Shown here: positions 44,925 to 53,020 of the stretch, piece after piece
How the letters are laid out: each line of letters starts with the position of its first letter
How positions within the stretch are numbered: position 1 is the first letter of the stretch
Source of the DNA: Legionella quinlivanii
GTDB taxonomy: Bacteria > Pseudomonadota > Gammaproteobacteria > Legionellales > Legionellaceae
DNA: 64,000 nt
Direction: 5' to 3'
Assembly: GCF_900461555.1 (NCBI RefSeq)
Contig: NZ_UGOX01000002.1
Coordinates: forward strand, 40,036-104,035
The notes under the pieces: model-generated
Database searches by the model: none
Told to the model about the DNA's origin: nothing
The model's input: only the letters and a program-made list of their open reading frames with translations
Made by a program: the position numbers and the translations under genes

Positions 44925-46205
44925 TTATAGTTCAGTTTCATTGAACAATAGTTCCTGATATTTACGGGGTGTTGGGTCATACAGGGGATAATAAGTAATT
45001 GAATCACAAAACACATGGTTTAAAAACAAAAGACTAGGGTTTTCAAAAGTGCATCCCTCTTTTTTTGCGAAATAAGCATGCTGATTAAACGCCTCCCATT
45101 CCTGTGTGATAGGGGCCTTGAATGCGCTGTTATTTTCATAGGCTTCCTTGTAAATACAGGGCGTGTTTCTTAGATTGCCTGAAAATTGAGGATGCGCTGC
45201 AAAATTCGCCAAAAGGATTTGTATAGGCGACTGTTGATTTAAACGATTAACATAGGTCTCGGGCCGTTCAACACCGTCTGGGTAGTTTACAATTCCTTCA
45301 CAGATTATCGCCGCTTGACACTTATTATCGAAACGGGGTGTTAAGTAAAATTCTTTTTTGTCGAGGGATGGTGTAAACCCTAACAAGAGTTCATCATGAT
45401 AGCGGTGCTTTACAAAACGAGAAACCTTAATGATGAGTGGAATATTGTGTTGCAAAGCGCTCAAAAGGATCACTTTGGCTGTTGGATACTGTGGAAGATA
45501 GCTGCGTTTATGATCGTCGTAACGAATGACTAACAATTCCATTAGTGCTGGGTTATCATACAGCTGACTATGTCTCTGAATAATTTGGCACGACATAAAG
45601 GACAACTCTTTCTGCGCACTGGAAACGAAAGACTTTATTTTATTGTGCACTAATCCAAGACCATTTAATGCCTCCAAACAGGTTTTTTCATAGAGCATAA
45701 ACGACGAAGAGGGCAGTTGTTTTTTAGTCAGGGTTAGCAAATAAGACAACACGATAAATTTAACATCGAAAAGCAATTCATTATCAAACCCAAGATAGAG
45801 GCCATGTTCCTGAAGATAGCTCTCAATGGTTTGTCTTGTATGCTCATTGATTGGCGGTAATGCGCTTATTTTTTCAATGATTGTATTGAAGGATTGCATC
45901 ACCGAATGCCAAACAGAGAAAGCGCTCGTATCGCGATACTTATTAGTCATATGCCATAAAGCAAATGCTCTAATGTGGCAAGCATTCTCACAAACCAGCG
46001 GGTCTAGGGCATTCAGCTCGTTGGTTATGAACAGGTGAACGGCTTCCTGGCAAAGCATGAAGAGGTTTTTCAATGTTTCTTTAGGAAAGTTAATCAGTTT
46101 ATGAAGAAAGTCTTGAGGAAAGAGGTGCGAGAGATTTTGGGTCATAAATGTATTATCCATAATTACATGGACGATGATTGTACAAGAAATAATCATAAAA
46201 AGCAA
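44925..46205 (-). CDS. hypothetical protein, about 400-426 aa
   Basis: A large soluble protein after a short hydrophobic start. The start is uncertain: ATGs at 46205, 46160 (MDNTFMTQ) and 46145 are in frame and none has a good ribosome binding site. The first gives a hydrophobic N-terminus that could be accidental. The body is rich in Leu, Phe, Tyr and His with several Cys. No domain recognised. The acidic tail LLFNETEL could fit a Dot/Icm signal, but only weakly. Confidence 0.5.
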   Translation of the reverse strand: MLFMIISCTIIVHVIMDNTFMTQNLSHLFPQDFLHKLINFPKETLKNLFMLCQEAVHLFITNELNALDPLVCENACHIRAFALWHMTNKYRDTSAFSVWHSVMQSFNTIIEKISALPPINEHTRQTIESYLQEHGLYLGFDNELLFDVKFIVLSYLLTLTKKQLPSSSFMLYEKTCLEALNGLGLVHNKIKSFVSSAQKELSFMSCQIIQRHSQLYDNPALMELLVIRYDDHKRSYLPQYPTAKVILLSALQHNIPLIIKVSRFVKHRYHDELLLGFTPSLDKKEFYLTPRFDNKCQAAIICEGIVNYPDGVERPETYVNRLNQQSPIQILLANFAAHPQFSGNLRNTPCIYKEAYENNSAFKAPITQEWEAFNQHAYFAKKEGCTFENPSLLFLNHVFCDSITYYPLYDPTPRKYQELLFNETEL

Positions 46206-46616
46206 TATGTGATCAATTAATAAAGCGGGTTGTTTTAAAATAAATTCTAGAGTCGCACTGCCTGCGGAAAGAAATAAGGTAAACTTGATTAATTATCAAT
46301 GAGATAGAGAAAATAATGTCTCTAAAGAAAACAGCGGAAAAAGTCAAGACTGGTTCTTCTTAAAAAAAGAAGATACAATGCATCTCCCAAATCTTTATCC
46401 AAAGCCAGGCTTTTGTGGATAAGTTTTTTTGAACATCGCTCTATAAACCCCTCTTTTATTGCTTTCCTCCTTCAAGCCCCTTGATTACAAAGGCTTATCG
46501 CGTATTAACGACAAGAAATCACGGTTTCACTTATCCACAAAATCTGTGGATAACGATGTGTATAGAATGTTAGAGCGCTGATAAGTAAAGGAAAAAAGCC
46601 ACTGCCCAGACATTTT
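46206..46616. other. intergenic region with DnaA boxes, candidate origin
   Basis: About 410 bp without a gene. It holds three exact DnaA boxes: TGTGGATAA at 46414-46422, TTATCCACA at 46531-46539 and TGTGGATAA at 46545-46553, the last two facing each other five bases apart. A near match, TTATCCAAA, is at 46395-46403. AT-rich sequence lies to the left (46220-46380). This clustering suggests a replication origin or a DnaA-controlled promoter. Confidence 0.5.
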
Positions 46617-46919
46617 TTAATCTGTGTTGAGGCGAAGAGCACTATGATGCTCGTCTGCTTGCCAGATACTGGAGACGTTGGCATCTTTGAGGAGTTGATT
46701 GCCATGCAAATGCTCCCAGGCTGCATGGCGGCAGGCGATTTGCGATTCGACCGGCAAGGACTCAACGTCAATTCGTTCATCAGAGTCCATCACCTCAATG
46801 ATATCGATACTCCCGTATCGTTTGTGCTGCCAAAGGACGTATGCTTTTGGCCAGTAATAGCGGAAATGAACGGTCACTTGTTTTCCATCCAAATGACAAT
46901 CGGTTTGATGCAGAGACAT
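46617..46919 (-). CDS. hypothetical protein, about 100 aa
   Basis: A small soluble protein rich in Trp, His and Asp (VTVHFRYYWPKAYVLWQHKR). The ATG at 46919 has AAGGAG eight bases upstream, which singles this frame out from two overlapping open frames. The protein ends WQADEHHSALRLNTD. No family recognised. It is transcribed away from the endonuclease gene at 47015 and shares an intergenic region of about 95 bp with it. Confidence 0.5.
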   Translation of the reverse strand: MSLHQTDCHLDGKQVTVHFRYYWPKAYVLWQHKRYGSIDIIEVMDSDERIDVESLPVESQIACRHAAWEHLHGNQLLKDANVSSIWQADEHHSALRLNTD

Positions 46920-47014
46920 GGTATTCACTCCTTAGAAAGACCACAGTAGGGTAGGGGAGTGTTTAATAAAAGACAAGACTGGAAAAATCGGCGCATTATC
47001 GTTAAGCTTCGCGC

Positions 47015-47716
47015 ATGAAAACCGTATCGCTCTTAATTATTCTTTTATTTAGCCAGGTGTGTGATGCAGTACCGCCTACTAATTTCGCGCAAGCTAAAAA
47101 AATAGCAACGGCCGTATTTGAGTCACATCCCATCACCCTGTATTGCCAGTGCCATTACCAAAACAAGCAAATTGATTTGGCAAGCTGCCAGATGAATGCC
47201 GCCGCCGATAAAAAACGCGCCCTGCGCCTGGAATGGGAACATATGATGCCCGCCGCAAATTTTGGCCGGCAATTCGCCTGTTGGCGGGAGCCGCTTTGCC
47301 GACGTACTAACGGAACACCTTATAAAGGGCGGGCTTGTTGTGAAAAAATAGAGCCGCGGTTTCGTCAAGCGGAAGCTGAGCTTTATAATTTATGGCCGGA
47401 AGTTGGTTTGTTAAATCAGCTCCGTTCTGATTATCGCTATGCCGAGCTCCCTAATAAATCCAAAACCTACGGCTGTGAGTTTTACGTGGATAGCGCTACA
47501 CGTCGGATTGAGCCTGCCGATGCGGTGAAAGGCCTTGTTGCCCGTGCAAACCTTTTTATGGCTGACCGCTATGGCATTGCATTAAGTGGCGCACAAAAAC
47601 AATTATTTCTTGCCTGGCATCGTCAGTTTCCGCCAACGGCTTGGGAAAAAGAGTGGGCTAGTCAAGTGGCTGGTATTGAAGGTTATTCTAATCCCTGGAT
47701 TGATGCGGCTTCTTAG
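47015..47716 (+). CDS. endA: endonuclease I family periplasmic nuclease
   Basis: A 233-aa exported nuclease. Signal peptide at residues 1-18 (LLIILLFSQVCDA), then the catalytic RLEWEHMMPAANFG near residue 72 (the His-Met box of EndA/Vvn/Dns nucleases) and NLWPEVGLLNQLRSDYRY near residue 127. Eight or more cysteines fit a disulfide-bonded periplasmic or secreted enzyme. Such enzymes degrade incoming or extracellular DNA. Carrying one on a conjugative element could reduce uptake of competing DNA, which is inference. Confidence 0.9.
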   Translation: MKTVSLLIILLFSQVCDAVPPTNFAQAKKIATAVFESHPITLYCQCHYQNKQIDLASCQMNAAADKKRALRLEWEHMMPAANFGRQFACWREPLCRRTNGTPYKGRACCEKIEPRFRQAEAELYNLWPEVGLLNQLRSDYRYAELPNKSKTYGCEFYVDSATRRIEPADAVKGLVARANLFMADRYGIALSGAQKQLFLAWHRQFPPTAWEKEWASQVAGIEGYSNPWIDAAS

Positions 47717-47810
47717 ACCATTAATTGATGATGGGTGTTCGTTTTTAAAGTCGGCTTATTGCCTTTTTGCGACAATTTGACAGCCCGTATGGCTTTACTA
47801 TACTTAAAGT

Positions 47811-47880
47811 GTAGACAGAAGATCGCGAAAGCGAACTCTTTAGTCTGCATCAGAAAACCACCTCAGGGTGGTTTTTGTTT
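47811..47880 (+). ncRNA. structured short RNA or attenuator leader
   Basis: About 70 nt. GTAGAC (47811-47816) pairs with GTCTGC (about 47843-47848), enclosing AAGA/TCTT and an inner TCGC-GAAA-GCGA tetraloop hairpin. The intrinsic terminator at 47854-47880 follows. A near-consensus promoter lies at the right distance. No ORF fits inside. Expression is predicted only from these signals. Confidence 0.6.
47854..47880 (+). terminator. intrinsic terminator before ligD
   Basis: AAAACCACC (47854-47862) pairs with GGTGGTTTT (47867-47875) around a TCAG loop, with a following T-rich TTGTTTTT. This is a textbook rho-independent terminator on the plus strand, placed 25 bp before the ligD start codon. Confidence 0.85.
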
Positions 47881-47905
47881 TTCTGTCACAAGCATTGGAG
47901 AAACC

Positions 47906-50380
47906 ATGGGCTTAGGGCAGTATCGCGCCAAACGAAATTTTTCCCGTACCCGTGAACCTCCGGGCTGTGAATCTTTCACTAATCAGTTCCGCTTTGTTAT
48001 CCAAAAGCATCAAGCCTCCCATCTGCATTATGACTTTCGCTTAGAGCTTCAAGGCGTTTTAAAAAGCTGGGCGGTGCCAAGGGGGCCGAGTTCTAATCCC
48101 GCTATCAAACGCACCGCTTTTCAAACAGAAGACCATCCATTGGATTACGCGGAATTTGAAGGGGAAATTCCAAAAGGGGAATATGGTGCGGGTACGGTAA
48201 TACTTTGGGATAACGGCATTTGGGAGCCGCTCGATGACAATCCCATCGGCTGTTTCTATAAAGGACATTTACGATTTAGCTTACACGGTGAGAAACTCCA
48301 GGGGGATTGGGAGCTGATTCGAAGTGCCACAGAAAACACCTGGCGATTAGTGAAGATGAACGATGAGTTTAGTGACTTCAATCCCATCCCCATTGTGGAC
48401 CGAATGCCTGCGAGTGTATTAAGCGGCTTAACGCTGGAGGAGTTCGCTGATAACCCACATGCGAAGCCACAATTAGTTCATCGAAGCGCAAAACAACGAA
48501 TCGATGAGCGCCTGGCTCGGTTACACAATGAGGCGATGCCTGAGAAAATGTCACCTCAGCTCGCCACCCTGGCAGATATACCGCCAACAGGGGATGCCTG
48601 GCTTCATGAAATTAAATGGGATGGTTACCGGATGCTGGCCTTTAAGAAGGGCGATACGGTATATATCATGTCCCGCAATCACATCGACTGGACAATATCC
48701 TTTCAGGTGATTGCTGATAAAATTCGTCTGTTGCCATTTGAAAACCTCATTCTCGATGGCGAAATGGTCATTTTTGATGAATCCAATCGCGCGAGTTTTC
48801 AGTGCATGCAAAATGCCATTGATGCCGGTTCCCATTCACCATTTCGTTATTATTGTTATGACATGCCGTATTACCACAGTAAAAGCTTACTATCTTTGCC
48901 GCTTATTGAGCGTAAATCGCTACTAAAAGCAGTACTTCGCCAGGCACCAAGTGCTATTCGCTACAACGACCATATTATTGGCGAGGGCCGTGAGGTGTTC
49001 GCCAATGCCTGTCGTTTGGGCCTTGAAGGCATTGTGTCTAAATTAGCGGATAGCCCTTATCAGACCAAACGCAGCAAAAGCTGGCTTAAAATCAAATGCG
49101 TCAAACGCCAAGAATATGTTATCGCGGGATTTACACCGCCGCAGGGGGCCAGGCGTTATTTTGGCTCTTTATATTTAGGGGTTTTTAATGAGAAAGGGAA
49201 GTTGGAGTACAGCGGCAATGTGGGTACGGGGTTTACGGAAGCTTCGTTAAAAACAGTTTATCAGGCATTACTGCCGCTGGTTATTGAAAAAAATCCCTTC
49301 ACCACCAATCCACCGGGTTGTCGCACCGCCACTTGGGTTAAACCGGAATTAGTCGCTGAGGTGGAATTTAGCGAATGGACTAAAGAAAGTAATTTAAGGC
49401 ATCCGAGTTTTAAGGGGCTTCGGCGTGATAAGACCGCAAAGACGATTCACCGGGAAGAAACGCTTACGGTCTCGTTGCTTGAAAAGGTAGTACCTGAATC
49501 AGCGAAGCCATCTGAAAAATCCCGCGTTCGTCTGAGTCACCCGGAAAAACTTCTTTACCCAGAGGATGGGATTAGCAAACAGCAGCTGTATGATTACTAT
49601 GAAGCGGTGGCTGAATGGATGTTGCCCTTCATTCGGGAACGTCCGCTCACCTTGTTACGTTGCCCTGAGGGCTATCAGCACTGTTTTTATCAAAAGCATC
49701 GAACGGCTTCTTCAAGCCCTGCCTTAAAACCGATACCCATTCAAGACAAAAAAACCCGGCAATGGGAGGACTATCTCACGGTGGAGGATGAAAAAGGGCT
49801 TTTAAGTTTAGTGCAAATGGGGGTATTGGAAATTCATCCCTGGGGCAGCACCATCGCTCACCTGGAACAAGCGGATGTTATCGTCTTCGATTTAGATCCA
49901 GCCCCCGATGTGGCCTGGAATGAAGTAGTTCTTGCGGCTCAAACCGTGCGCCATTATCTCAATACAATGCAATTAACCTCCTTTGTAAAAACCACCGGTG
50001 GCAAGGGCTTGCATGTGGTTGCCCCCATTCTCCCCGAACACGATTGGGATGCGATTAAACGATTTACCAAGGCCTTTGTCCAAACACTGGAAACCATCGC
50101 ACCTGACCGTTATGTCAGTAACATGGCCAAGAAAAAGCGCCAAGGGAAAGTCTTCATCGATTATTTGCGCAACCAATGGGACACCACCGCCATTGCCCCT
50201 TATTCTACCCGAGCCCGCCCAAAAGCGCCGGTGGCAGTGCCGCTTCATTGGGATGAATTAACCGACCAGTTTGAGGATACGTTTTATACCCTTCACTCAT
50301 TACTGAAACGGCTTCACACTTTGCGAGAAAACCCCTGGCAGTCTTTTTTTACGCTTCATCAATCCCTGGATTTGGATTGA
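47906..50380 (+). CDS. ligD: DNA ligase D (phosphoesterase-ligase-polymerase)
   Basis: About 824 aa, the multidomain end-joining ligase. The start is the ATG at 47906 (TTGGAG upstream); the longer frame begins inside the RNA leader. Order: 3'-phosphoesterase (about 1-175; QKHQASHLHYDFRLEL, EIPKGEYGAGTV), ATP-dependent ligase with nucleotidyl lysine in EIKWDGYRM near residue 236, and polymerase/primase (from about 545; LSHPEKLLYPEDGISKQQLY, then VIVFDLDPAP). LigD works with Ku in bacterial non-homologous end joining. No ku gene is in this window. Confidence 0.93.
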   Translation: MGLGQYRAKRNFSRTREPPGCESFTNQFRFVIQKHQASHLHYDFRLELQGVLKSWAVPRGPSSNPAIKRTAFQTEDHPLDYAEFEGEIPKGEYGAGTVILWDNGIWEPLDDNPIGCFYKGHLRFSLHGEKLQGDWELIRSATENTWRLVKMNDEFSDFNPIPIVDRMPASVLSGLTLEEFADNPHAKPQLVHRSAKQRIDERLARLHNEAMPEKMSPQLATLADIPPTGDAWLHEIKWDGYRMLAFKKGDTVYIMSRNHIDWTISFQVIADKIRLLPFENLILDGEMVIFDESNRASFQCMQNAIDAGSHSPFRYYCYDMPYYHSKSLLSLPLIERKSLLKAVLRQAPSAIRYNDHIIGEGREVFANACRLGLEGIVSKLADSPYQTKRSKSWLKIKCVKRQEYVIAGFTPPQGARRYFGSLYLGVFNEKGKLEYSGNVGTGFTEASLKTVYQALLPLVIEKNPFTTNPPGCRTATWVKPELVAEVEFSEWTKESNLRHPSFKGLRRDKTAKTIHREETLTVSLLEKVVPESAKPSEKSRVRLSHPEKLLYPEDGISKQQLYDYYEAVAEWMLPFIRERPLTLLRCPEGYQHCFYQKHRTASSSPALKPIPIQDKKTRQWEDYLTVEDEKGLLSLVQMGVLEIHPWGSTIAHLEQADVIVFDLDPAPDVAWNEVVLAAQTVRHYLNTMQLTSFVKTTGGKGLHVVAPILPEHDWDAIKRFTKAFVQTLETIAPDRYVSNMAKKKRQGKVFIDYLRNQWDTTAIAPYSTRARPKAPVAVPLHWDELTDQFEDTFYTLHSLLKRLHTLRENPWQSFFTLHQSLDLD

Positions 50381-50433
50381 AAAGCGGATTGTACCCTTTG
50401 TATCTGATTGCGGTCTTTGCACTACTGGCTTGC

Positions 50434-50718
50434 TTAGTCACTTAGAGCAAAGAAGGAGGCTTCCTCGGTGTCCGGTGACAATAGAAGGGTTTCGCATTGT
50501 TCAATCAATGCCTTTAAGGCCTCTTCTGCGGAGGGAAATGTTTCTTCTGCTTTTAAGTGGCGGTCGTAGTCAGTTCTATACAGCGCGTGACCTGATTCAC
50601 CGGTTATAATCTCTTCGATGCGTTCTTTTTGAATTGAAATATCCAGTGGAAATGTGCCCTCATCGGCATCGTGCTGTGCTTGTGAAAGCCAGTATACTGT
50701 ATCACCAATGCTTAACAT
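50434..50718 (-). CDS. hypothetical protein, paralogue of the next gene
   Basis: A 94-aa acidic protein that starts MLSIGDTVYWLSQAQHDADE. It is clearly related to the 95-aa protein upstream: both share the G-(D/E)-TVYWL start, FPL.I.I.KE in the middle and an EALNALK-like segment near the end. Function unknown. The gene starts after AAGGAGAACAAGG. It runs opposite to ligD. Confidence 0.6.
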   Translation of the reverse strand: MLSIGDTVYWLSQAQHDADEGTFPLDISIQKERIEEIITGESGHALYRTDYDRHLKAEETFPSAEEALKALIEQCETLLLSPDTEEASFFALSD

Positions 50719-50789
50719 CCTTGTTCTCCTTGTTATGGAAGCGTTTCTTTGCCTAAACGCTTGTCTTGATAGTGCCGACCTCGATTGAA

Positions 50790-51077
50790 TTACTGCATTC
50801 GATAAAAATTGGAAAGTCGTTGCGTCGGATTGCTTAAAAGCGCCATCGCTTGTTGCTTTAAAGCGTTCAATGCGTCTTCTTTACATTTAAATACCTCATC
50901 CAGGCCAAAAGCGAAACGGGCAGTCACGATAGGATTTTGATGAGGGGTATGCGTGCGAATGTCTTGGATAGTCTCTTTTACAATCGCAATCGATAAAGGG
51001 AATAAACCAAAATCTGGGGTGTGTTGTTTCTGGCCTAGCCAGTACACGGTCTCGCCGATTTGCCATTCCATAGACAC
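50790..51077 (-). CDS. hypothetical protein, paralogue of the previous gene
   Basis: A 95-aa protein starting MSMEWQIGETVYWLGQKQHT. The opening resembles a short beta barrel that often mediates contact with nucleic acid or protein, but this is only a visual impression. It lies 71 bp from its paralogue and on the same strand, so tandem duplication followed by divergence is likely. AAGGAG lies upstream of its ATG. Confidence 0.6.
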   Translation of the reverse strand: MSMEWQIGETVYWLGQKQHTPDFGLFPLSIAIVKETIQDIRTHTPHQNPIVTARFAFGLDEVFKCKEDALNALKQQAMALLSNPTQRLSNFYRMQ

Positions 51078-51176
51078 TCCTTGTCTTTAAAAGGAATTTT
51101 GCGGTACAGATAATGGTGGCTTAAACGCGAAAGAAAATCCAGTGCATGGATGTTTGAAATTGTAGGGCCTCAAAAA

Positions 51177-51872
51177 TCATTCTGTCATGGAGGCATCAGT
51201 CGGCAGAACTTCAATGCAATCGTCCCCCTTATACAGTGCGGAATTCATTTTAGGCGTCACGGGATGGCAGACGAGCTCAACCGACTGTGGTTGATGGAGT
51301 AAGTTACTCACTTCCTCAGTGGAAAACGGGGCAGGGGAGAGCCATTTTGCTTGCTGGGTCTCGTTTAAAAACCAGGGCATTCGGTCATGGAGTTGACTGA
51401 CCAGTTCATTGGGCGAGGTGGTCAGTAAGCAGCAGGAAGGAATAATCAGGTCTGGCTCAGGTTCAAAGCGCTCCCAAATGGCAGCGACCGCTAAAAGGGC
51501 ATTGTCTTTCTGATGAATGTAATAGGGTTGTTTGACGGTTTTATTGTCTTTAGGGTGATGCTGCCATTCAAAAAAACCATTCATAATTAAAAGGCAGCGC
51601 CGGTATTTAATCGCTTGTTTAAAGGCCGGCTTTTCGGCGGCTTGTTCAGCGCGTGCATTAATGAGCAGCATTGATTTTTTGCTTTTCGCATACCAGGGCA
51701 CAATGCCCCAGCGCATTTGCACGGCCTTTAAGCCTTCTTCAGTGGGAATAAGGCAAAGGGCGGCCTCCGTTGGCGCGACATTGCGACTTTGGGGTAAAGG
51801 CTCAACCGTTGTGACTTCAAATTGCTGTTTTAGTTTCTCGATATCGGTGTCGACAGAAAATCGGCCGCACAT
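51177..51872 (-). CDS. SRAP-family abasic-site-binding protein (YedK-like)
   Basis: A 231-aa member of the SRAP family (YedK/HMCES). Cys2 (MCGRFSV), the active-site cysteine that crosslinks to abasic sites in single-stranded DNA, is present. So are RNVAPTE, LINARAEQ with the Asn/Arg, NGFFEWQ near residue 100 and HDRMPWF near residue 165. GGAGG precedes the ATG. It shields abasic sites during replication. It forms a DNA-repair group with ligD, although it is on the other strand. Confidence 0.93.
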   Translation of the reverse strand: MCGRFSVDTDIEKLKQQFEVTTVEPLPQSRNVAPTEAALCLIPTEEGLKAVQMRWGIVPWYAKSKKSMLLINARAEQAAEKPAFKQAIKYRRCLLIMNGFFEWQHHPKDNKTVKQPYYIHQKDNALLAVAAIWERFEPEPDLIIPSCCLLTTSPNELVSQLHDRMPWFLNETQQAKWLSPAPFSTEEVSNLLHQPQSVELVCHPVTPKMNSALYKGDDCIEVLPTDASMTE

Positions 51873-51986
51873 GGTAATTCCTCCAAAGACTCTTTAATCC
51901 TAGTCAACGGTGTTTTCCTTGTCCACTGATGGCCAGTTCCACAAATACCAGAGGCTAATCTTTGATCAATTAGGATGCCCTATAGT

Positions 51987-52961
51987 TCATCCATTATTTG
52001 GGGATTGTTTGTACTTAGTAATTAAATCCTTCAAAGTCTCTTCTAAAGTCCATTTGTGCTGAAAAGACGTTAGCGTGAGTAAGGTGTTAAGGTTAGGGCA
52101 ACGTTGTTCAATATCCACATAATCGACCCCATAAGCCTCTTCATAAGGGATGTGAACAATTGTAGAGTTACTATTTGAGTAACTTTTTGTTAATTCCGCC
52201 AGATTATTGATAGAGATTTCTCTATTATTTCCAATATTGATACTCTTACCAATACTCGCAGGAGTATTGATAAGTAAATCAAGAGCCGCTACCACATCCC
52301 TTACGTCACAAAAAGAGCGGGTCTGATGGCCATCACCAAAAACAGTAATTGGCTCATTCTCACAAGCTTGTTTTATAAAACGTGGAACAACCATCCCGTA
52401 TTGCCCTGTCTGCCTGGGGCCAATTGTATTAAATATTCGGGGTAGTATGACAGGTATATTTTTTTGATAAAAATAGGCGTACCCGATTATTTCCTCAGTT
52501 AGTTTACTTATGGAATAAGTCATATGGGAGTTTGTAAGAGGTTTCAAATTTAGGGAACTACTTTCGCACAGCCCTTTTGAATCACCATAAACAGCAGATG
52601 AGGAAACAATGACCGTAATAGGTTTTTTTTGAGCCTTATCGATTGCCTGTAGCAAATGGTTGCAGGCAATAATATTATTATTTATTACAGCGATTGGATC
52701 ATGTAAGACTTTAAACATTCCAACCGATGCGGCTAGATGGAAAATCACATCTGCCCAACTCACTGTATCTTGCAAGTTTGGCCAAGTCAATAAATCGGTT
52801 TTCTCAAATGTAAATGAATGATGCTGTTTGAATTCATTGATATTTTCAATTTTTCCAGTGTCTAAATTGTCAACGCATACAACCTTATGCCCTTTTCCAA
52901 GATAGTATTGGGCAAGATGAGAGCCAATAAAACCGCAGCCACCAGTGATTAGTATGTTCAT
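51987..52961 (-). CDS. NAD-dependent sugar epimerase/dehydratase
   Basis: A 324-aa short-chain dehydrogenase of the extended type. The nucleotide-binding loop is ITGGCGFIGSHLA near residue 5, the catalytic YSISK is at about residue 147 with the preceding VSSSAVYGD serine, and PRIFNTIGPRQ is typical of UDP-sugar epimerases or decarboxylases. Likely acts on a nucleotide sugar for surface polysaccharide. The substrate cannot be told. No glycosyltransferase is nearby. Confidence 0.85.
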   Translation of the reverse strand: MNILITGGCGFIGSHLAQYYLGKGHKVVCVDNLDTGKIENINEFKQHHSFTFEKTDLLTWPNLQDTVSWADVIFHLAASVGMFKVLHDPIAVINNNIIACNHLLQAIDKAQKKPITVIVSSSAVYGDSKGLCESSSLNLKPLTNSHMTYSISKLTEEIIGYAYFYQKNIPVILPRIFNTIGPRQTGQYGMVVPRFIKQACENEPITVFGDGHQTRSFCDVRDVVAALDLLINTPASIGKSINIGNNREISINNLAELTKSYSNSNSTIVHIPYEEAYGVDYVDIEQRCPNLNTLLTLTSFQHKWTLEETLKDLITKYKQSPNNG

Positions 52962-53020
52962 CTAGAATCCTTATTTCTTGGAACTATTTTAAATGCTGCT
53001 TATGTCAATATTGCTCTGGA

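Larger units (their letters stand above)
47717..47905 (+). promoter_or_regulatory. ligD upstream region with strong promoter
   Basis: TTGACA (47777-47782), 16-bp spacer, TATACT (47799-47804): a near-consensus sigma-70 promoter. Transcription should start near 47811 and runs straight into the structured RNA and terminator at 47811-47880. ligD itself starts at 47906, just after the terminator. The whole stretch is therefore either a small-RNA gene or an attenuated leader of ligD. Confidence 0.7.

Noticed and set aside
46505..46949. Two further ORFs overlapping the 100-aa gene at 46617-46919
   Set aside because: Neither has a ribosome binding site as good as AAGGAG before 46919, and their translations lack protein-like character.
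47735..47905. N-terminal extension of LigD
   Set aside because: It would translate through the promoter, the structured RNA and the terminator. The ATG at 47906 has a ribosome binding site and matches the usual LigD start.
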